From Miscanthus floridulus (Eukaryota > Streptophyta > Magnoliopsida > Poales > Poaceae), in contig NC_089598.1 in NCBI RefSeq assembly GCF_019320115.1, positions 86,815,560 through 86,879,559 of the forward strand: a stretch of DNA of 64,000 bases. The letters are read 5' to 3'. Below, one piece after another: positions 57,791 to 64,000 of this stretch. Each line of letters starts with the position of its first letter. Within the stretch, counting starts at the first letter, position 1. The translations under genes were made by a program, and so were the position numbers. A model generated the notes under the pieces. The model did no database searches. It saw only the letters and a program-made list of their open reading frames with translations, and was not told where the DNA came from.

Positions 57791-59234
57791 AATGAGCTCA
57801 ATGTTCTTGATTTTAGCAACTTCACTAGAAAATAAGCTTGTGTTGTCCCTTGCATTGCATTGTAATATACAACATGTTTAATCTTTGGTAATGCATATAG
57901 GACTTGTCTAACATGGTTAAGATAACCATCGAAAAGTGAGTGAAGAAGCTTAACCTTGGATCAAACTTGACAAGCAACTAGATTTACTTTCAAGTATTGC
58001 ATTACATATGCATGAATGTTGCTTTGTCGTTTCTTTTCAATTACCCTCTTATTGCCTATTTTCTTAAAAAAGAATTATAGCCTAAGGCAAAATAGTTTGA
58101 AAAATTTGAGGGTTTGAGAGAGGTCACTCACATCAGTCCTAATTGGTGTTTATTTGGGTCTTATTGAAGTTGGGACTTTATTGGTAACAGGTAGCATGAA
58201 GGAACTTTGAAGATTTGCTGGAAAAGAGTGACCGGACGCTGCATCGGACTCTGAAGTCCAGCGTTCGGTCAGTTCACAGGAGGTGAACCTTGCTGCGAAG
58301 GTGTGACCGGATTATGCTGTCCAGCGTCCGATCAGAGGGCGTTCCTGCGTCTGATCGAGCAAAGGAGACAAGTTGGACCGGACTCTGGCAACGTCCGATC
58401 AGTGGTGATCGGACGCATCTAGTCACGATTCCAGGGGTTTTGGACCTCTCTGGAATCGACCAGACTCTAGGTGGCAGCGTCCGGTCATTGCCACCGGAGC
58501 GTCTGGTTAGTAGAAAACATGCAGGTTCCGAACTCTTACTCGATTCCTTTTCTATCCATCGAGGGCCACCATAAATCGCGCCGCGCCGTGACCTATCCGC
58601 ATCTATCGTGCTGACTTCGCCGCTCCTGCCCGCACCACGCCTGTGCCCTAGCTGCGCCACGGTGCCATCTTCTCTAGTGCCACCTCATGTGCTACCATGC
58701 TGCGCCATCCATGCCCGCGCCTCAGCTCCACTCGTGCCACGCCGCTCCCGCAACAGCACCACCCTGCTGCGCCAACCTCGCCGTGCCACCGTGCCCGCAT
58801 TCACCATGAGCCCGTGCCTGAGCGCCGCCGACTGATCCTCATTGGAGTCCCTTCTTCCTTCACCAGTGCCTCCAGTGCCTACATTGCATCTTCCCTGTCG
58901 CCGATCCACGCCGACCAACGAACCCTAACCCTAGCTTCACAAGTGTTGATCCGGTGGTTCCCCAATTCGTTCCTCTTCTCGTCGATTCACCGGTTCGTCA
59001 GGTAGCAAGCCCTCGTTTCCAATTTCGTATCTATTGCTTGCTTCTTAGGGTTTCGTATCTCTAGATATATTGTAATTATCTGATCTATTCTAACGTGCAG
59101 CGAGTCGGTGTTTCTAAGGTCATCTTGGCAGTTGTTAGTCAACTCGAGGCCAAGCTCGCGAGTACAGATCGAGGCCAAGCCTCGGAAGTGACAGTTGGTA
59201 GTTGATCTTTGTCAGAGGCAGCAGTTCATTTCAG
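57791..59234 (+). other. Copia region between pol and the additional ORF
   Basis: Non-coding at 57791-58220. 58225-58505 has another cluster of CCGGACGC / GCGTCCGGTC-type motifs. 58590-58990 is GC-rich without a known domain. A GTCAGGTAGC donor near 59000 and an AACGTGCAG acceptor near 59100 would fit a spliced leader for the additional ORF. Confidence 0.45.
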
Positions 59235-62200
59235 ATGGCCCGTGTCAAGAATGCCGATGGTGGTCCAGGTGATGAGGATCCGAGGCGTCCACCTCGCTTG
59301 CCTACTGATGCAAAAGGCAAGGCGACGAAGAACCTTGCAACGAAGAAGCGCAAGTATCTAGATGCTGACACAGCGAGAGTAGCCGCAGTTGTAGCCACCG
59401 TAGAGCGTGTAGAGGCAAGAGGTGCTAGGAGTGGTGTAGTGATTGCAGAGCGGCTTTCTCTAGCTCAGAGGGTCGCTGTCTAGGAGGTTGAGCATCATCA
59501 TGGTGGTCCAGCTAGGACAGCCATGGTTGGAGGACGATGTGTCGCTATTGATGAGAGTCAGCCTTAGGGGGAGTCACAGCAGGAGCCACAGCCAGCAGAG
59601 TAGACTCAGGAGGGAGTGGAGTTCGAGGAGACAGAGCCGGCACCTTAGCCACAGTTATGTAGCTCTGGTCGTACTCATACCCAGGTGAAAGGTCCTAATG
59701 GCTAGAGGGGGTGAATAGCCTATTAAAAAATTCTACAACAACACTTAACAAACTAGTTAGACAATTATGAGGCGAAGCAAGTGTTGCACTAGCCTACTAA
59801 AAATAGCATGCCACCTACCACAATTCTAGTTTATATAGTTTCTATCCACATAATAGCTATGTCACTACACTAAGTTAGTGTGCTCTCAAAGGCTAACTAA
59901 AGAGCCACACTAACCAAACTAACAAGCTCTCACAACTGGCTACACTAAAGAGCTTGACAACTAGTATGCGGTAATGTAAAGAGAGTGAGCAATTTGTTTA
60001 TACCACCATGTCGAGGAAGGAGCCAATCAATCACAAGAATGAATACCAATGAAAACCAATCACATTGGAATCAAATGATGAACACAATGATTTTTTACCG
60101 AGGTTCACTTGCTTGCCGGCAAGCTACTCCTCGTTGTGACGATTCACTCACTTGGAGGTTCACGTGCTAATTGGCATCACATGTCAAACCCTCAATAGGA
60201 TGCCGCACAACCAACATAAGAAGAGGATCACACAAGCCACGAGCAATCCACTAGAGTACCTTTTGGCTCTCCGTCGGGAAAAGGTCAAGAACCCCTCACA
60301 ATCACCATGATCGAAGCCAGAGACAATCACCACCCTCCGCTAGACGATGCTCGCTGCTCCAAGCCATCTAGGTGGCAGCAACCACGAAGAGTAACAAGCG
60401 AATCCCACAGCGAAACACGAACACCAAGTGCCTCTAGATGCAAACACTCAAGCAATGCACTTGGATTCTTTCCCAATCTCACAAAGATGATGAATCAATG
60501 ATGGAGATGAGTGGGAGGGCTTTGGCTAAGCTCACAAGGTTGCTATGTCAATGCAAATGGACAAGAGAGTGAGCTTGAGCTGGCCATGGGGCTTAAATAG
60601 AAGCCCCCATGAAATAGAGACGTTGGGCTCCTCACTGCACAGAACACGGGCCGACCAGACGCACCTGTTAGATTGACCGGACGCTGGACCTCAGCGTCCG
60701 ATCGCGCGATGCAAGCCACGTGTCCCCTCTCTTCAAATACTGAGCGCTCGATCCCAACGATCAAGTGATGACCGGACGCACTGCTGTGAAGTGATCGGAC
60801 GCTGGACCATAGCGTCCGGTCGTTTCTAGTAAGCAACCAGAAACGATTTTTCACGACCGGACGTGTTCGGTCGTGCTCGACTGGACACACCCAGCATTCG
60901 GTCACACGGCGACTCCCCTGTGCGCTGCCATGTCAACAGGACCGGACGCACCCTATCAGCGTCCGGTCACTAAGTGACCCAACATCCGATCAGAGACCGA
61001 CGCTGTGCGCCCTCTGCTGCCACTGACCGAACACACCGGTCCAACCGAGATCAGCGGCCGGTCACTTACAGTGACCTCCGTCTTTTCTGTCTAGGGCGCC
61101 AATGGCACCGTCGGACTATCCACACTCTATGGGCAGACACTCTGTCGGTGAAATTTCTAACCATTGCTCACATGTGCCAACCACCAAGTGTATCACCTTG
61201 TGCATATGTGTTAGCATATTTTCACAAACATTTTCAAGGGCGTTAGCACTCCACTAGATCCTAAATGCATATGCAATGAGTTAGAGCATCTAGTGGCACG
61301 ATGTTAACCGCATTTCGATACGAGTTTCACCCCTCTTAATAGTACGGCTATCAAACCTAAATATGATCACACTCTCTAAGTGTCTTGATCACCAAAACAA
61401 AATAGCACCTACCATTTATACCTTTGCCTTGAGCCTTTTGTTTTTCTCTTTCTTCTTTTCAAGTCCAAGCGCTTGATCATCACCATGGCATCGCCATCAT
61501 CATGTCATGGTCTTCATTTGCTTCATCACTTGGAATGTGCTACCTATCTCATGATCACTTGATAAACTAGGTTAGCGCTTAGGGTTTCATCAATTCACCA
61601 AAACCAAACTAGAGCTTACACCAGGTGACACCGAGGGCAGAGACACAGCGGAGGGGTTCTCGCTCGCCACCTAGACCATAGGGTCCACCTCTAGTGACTC
61701 ACTTGGATTTGAGGGCCGCCACGGCCAAGTAGGTGCAGCAGCTCAGGTTTGTTCAGTTTGAGGAGTGGTTTCCGCCAAGGCAGGATGAGCATGCATCAGG
61801 GAGCTTCTACACACCACTGCAGGAGGATTTTTATCATGCATATCTTAACAGTGGGGCTATATTCAGATCGCATAGGGTGTGCAACATTGAGTCCATTGTA
61901 GCAGCAGCTGGAGAGCATATTCACCCTTACCTATCCTACTTGCCAGGGCTGATAGACTTACTCGGATGGAGAGGCTTATATGTTCTATCTTGGGTCCGTG
62001 AGTTCTATGCTACACTTTGGATTGACCCGCAGCATAGATTTATACATTTTGCTTTCAGAGGCAGAGACTATAGGCTAATGAGCTTTAGGGTCAGAGAGAT
62101 ACTTAGGCTTTAGGAGCAGCCCATCCGGCTACATGAGGTGTGCTATGGACAGACAGAGCCTCCCAAATGCCCTCACAGCGGTCTGGTACCCCCTACAGAT

Positions 62201-62475
62201 CTAGTCCATCATTGCTTCACAGAGCCTTTCGGCGAGGGGTCGAGCAGGACTCCTAGAGACCTCACTCCTACAGCTAGAGTGCTTGATGCTATTATGAGAA
62301 GGATCCTGCTTCCGAGGATGGGATATCGCGAGGGCCTGACTCACATACAGTTATGGCTTCTGAACTCTTTGATTCAATAGACTGTATTTGATATTTGAGA
62401 TCTCCTTCTATCAGAGATGGAGGATACTATTGTAGAGGGGTTCAGAGGTCACCGATAGTTGCCCTATGCCCACTA
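59235..62475 (+). pseudogene. Additional ORF of the copia element (plant transposon protein type), interrupted
   Basis: The start MARVKNADGGPGDEDP leads into a Gln/Glu-rich N-terminal half and, after the solo LTR, a C-terminal half with VQFEEWFPPRQDE, NIESIVAAAGEHIHPY and FAFRGRDYRLMSF. This pattern resembles the putative plant transposon protein domain found in additional ORFs of grass retroelements. TAG codons occur at 59481-59483, about 59567, about 59600, about 59645, about 61678, about 61730, 62111-62113 and 62378-62380, most at positions where Gln-rich sequence suggests CAG. The reading frame is in register across the LTR insertion once it and one CCAGG are disregarded. The role of such ORFs is not established. 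Confidence 0.65.
59686..61620 (-). mobile_element. Solo LTR, 1935 bp, 5-bp TSD, nested in the copia additional ORF
   Basis: It starts TGAAAGGTCCTAATGGC and ends CTAGAGCTTACA; CCAGG duplicates flank it (59681-59685 and 61621-61625). No internal retroviral genes are present, so it is a solo LTR. By comparison with the element at 62476-64000 its own orientation is minus. Its centre (60640-61080) holds another cluster of CCGGACGC / GCGTCCGGTC-type repeats. The ends are shared with the 157-bp unit at 15475-15631. Confidence 0.92.
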
Positions 62476-64000
62476 CAATGAGTTAGAGCATCTAGTGGCT
62501 CTTTGATAACCGCATTCCGATACGAGTTTCACCCCTCTTAATAGTACGGCTATCAAATCTAAATATGATCGCACTCTCTAAGTGTCTTGATCACCAAAAC
62601 AAAATAGCTCCTACTATTTATACCTTTGCCTTAAGCCTTTTGTTTTTCTCTTTCTTCTTTTCAAGTCCAAGCGCTTGATCATCACCATGGCATCACCATC
62701 ATCATGTCATGGTCTTCATTTGCTTCATCAAATGGAATGTGCTACCTATCTCATGATCACTTGATAAAATAGGTTAGCGCTTAGGGTTTTGTCAATTCAC
62801 CAAAACCAAACTAGAGCTTACAATCTCCCCCTTTTCGGTAATTGATGACCACCCTTTTACAAAGATATGAATTGAATCCATGTTGCTTGTCCAAGTATAT
62901 TTACCATGTGTAAAAGGATATGGACAAGTTTCATGAACCCCAAATGGTAGCAATTGCTCCCCCTACATATGTGCTAAGAGTTTGGATTGTAGCTTGCACA
63001 TATGCTTAGCTAGGAGATATAGGAGACAATGTCTACCAAATGATGCTACGGTATAAAAGATGGACCTTTGAAGCGTGATACCAATCAGAGTGCACCATTA
63101 TACCATCCTTAGCACCATGGTTAGCTCGATACCACTTGGAAACACTTGGAAATGAAATCACTAGATAAACTTATGCATGCTAGATTTTCATTTCATCATT
63201 CAAACCTACAACTAGCATACACCACACAAGCATGGATATTGAAATTTAAACTTGTGCCATGCAAGCAAACATATGAAATTCACATTCAAATGCACCATAC
63301 AAGTTCATGAGCTTGCTCCCCCTACTTGTGTGCTCGTTAATTGATCCTTTTCCTTTGTCATATCTCTCCCCCTATGTTAAGTTCTCCCCCTTGGTTGTCT
63401 TTTCATAATCTTAGTACACTAATATATTTGTTTTTTCTCCCCATGTACTAATATCTTTGTTTTTCTCCCCCTTTGTCATCAATGACCACAAAGGTTCAAA
63501 ATGTAGATAGGTTGAGATTATCAATGTCAATCAATGGGGTGAGGATCATATTCCCAAATTTGGTCCAATCTAGATCATTTGCCAAAGATATTTAACTCGG
63601 TTTGATCCAAGGACAAGCTTCTTCACACCTTCGAATAAGGGTTATCTTGTACCATGTTGAGTTAAACACTTATAGCGTATTTTCTAGATCAAACACTAGG
63701 TTTACAAGCCCACAAACATGTCATATGCTACCACTAGATCAAGTCAAGCATAGAAGCAATAGTGGTACCATACAAACATCAAATTCATTTGATTTTCATG
63801 AATGAGCCTATTAAATGTGAAAAATGTCTAGATGCACTAAATATGTCCTTAGCAAGGATGTATGTCATGCCAATCAACTTTTACCTTAGTTTGCTCGAAG
63901 GAGAGGCATGTCATATAAGTGGGGGGGTGCATCAACACATATTTGAGAAATCCAATATGTTCAACTCATTCCTTAGCTTGCAAAACCTTTTCTCATCCAA
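62476..64000 (-). mobile_element. Minus-oriented Sirevirus-like element: partial 3' LTR and internal 3' region
   Basis: 62476-62830 matches the last roughly 355 bp of the solo LTR at 59686-61620. Read on the minus strand this is the start of a 3' LTR (TGTAAGCTCTAGTTTGG). Directly upstream of it on that strand lies a polypurine tract (62831-62845). 62846-64000 is non-coding internal sequence with repeated AGGGGGAGA-like motifs (seen as CTCCCCC near 62965, 63315, 63366, 63385, 63436 and 63465), a pattern known from Sireviruses. The LTR is truncated at 62476, and the element continues beyond the window. Confidence 0.75.
62831..62845 (-). other. Polypurine tract of the minus-oriented element
   Basis: On the minus strand CGAAAAGGGGGAGAT abuts the LTR start TGTAAGC. 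It would prime second-strand synthesis. Confidence 0.7.

Larger units (their letters stand above)
50418..62475 (+). mobile_element. Sirevirus-like Ty1/copia retrotransposon, degenerate, with nested insertions
   Basis: A 5' LTR (50418-51873), an iMet-type primer binding site, gag with zinc knuckles, pol in the copia order (PR, IN, RT, RH) and an additional ORF downstream of RNase H. That combination is typical of Sirevirus-type copia elements in grasses. The 3' LTR is not seen: the additional ORF stops near 62475 where a minus-oriented LTR element begins. It contains a hAT MITE (54397-54672) and a solo LTR (59686-61620). Many stops and at least three frameshifts make it non-functional. Confidence 0.88.

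Noticed and set aside
58608..59005. Pro/Arg-rich frames between pol and the additional ORF
   Set aside because: GC-rich leader of the retroelement, open in several frames without conserved motifs.

Overview
This is nuclear DNA from a grass (Poaceae), most likely a panicoid. The sequence shows spliced genes with GT-AG introns, TATA boxes, plant CACTA (En/Spm), hAT, Helitron, Ty1/copia and Ty3/gypsy elements, and plant gene families (DUF2828, cytochrome P450, type I MADS). There is no bacterial-style organisation, CRISPR array, rRNA or tRNA that I can support. Most of the window is nested transposable elements. The host genes present are all damaged. The only long gene that reads intact is a small two-exon GRF zinc-finger gene carried inside a CACTA element.

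Layout. 1-633 and 13880-14838: host DNA with two short exon-like segments, split by CACTA element A (634-13879, TSD TAA). A carries a TNP2-like transposase (9310-12810, minus) and a TNPA/Ulp1-like gene (about 1230-8160, minus), both broken. 14839-23225 and 25418-28930: two copies of a duplicated block of about 3.5 kb, each with a P450 pseudogene. Copy one is interrupted by non-autonomous CACTA element C (15279-20184, TSD TAT); copy two still has the empty site. Between the copies lie a Ty3/gypsy fragment and the right end of a relative of C. 28931-35819: MITEs, a type I MADS pseudogene, unrecognised sequence and a likely Helitron. 35820-35925 and 48125-50113: one DUF2828 gene split by CACTA element B (35926-48124, TSD AGG). 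B holds a GRF zinc-finger gene, a broken TNP2 and a broken TNPA-Ulp1 gene. 50418-62475: a degenerate Sirevirus-like Ty1/copia element with 5' LTR, PBS, gag, pol and an additional ORF. It contains a 276-bp hAT MITE in the protease (8-bp TSD) and a 1.9-kb solo LTR in the additional ORF (TSD CCAGG). A minus-oriented LTR element of the same family as that solo LTR runs off the right edge.

How the parts fit. In the CACTA elements TNP2 is the catalytic transposase and TNPA-type proteins are expected to bind the subterminal repeats. Three CACTA families here share one plan: family-specific palindromic repeats sit at the termini and again internally, about 8-10 bp upstream of the TATA-like box of each transcription unit, and a repeat- or hairpin-rich spacer separates the TNP2 3' end from the second promoter. 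This recurring internal terminus, together with the GRF membrane protein and the Ulp1-like protease, is the most system-like signal in the window.
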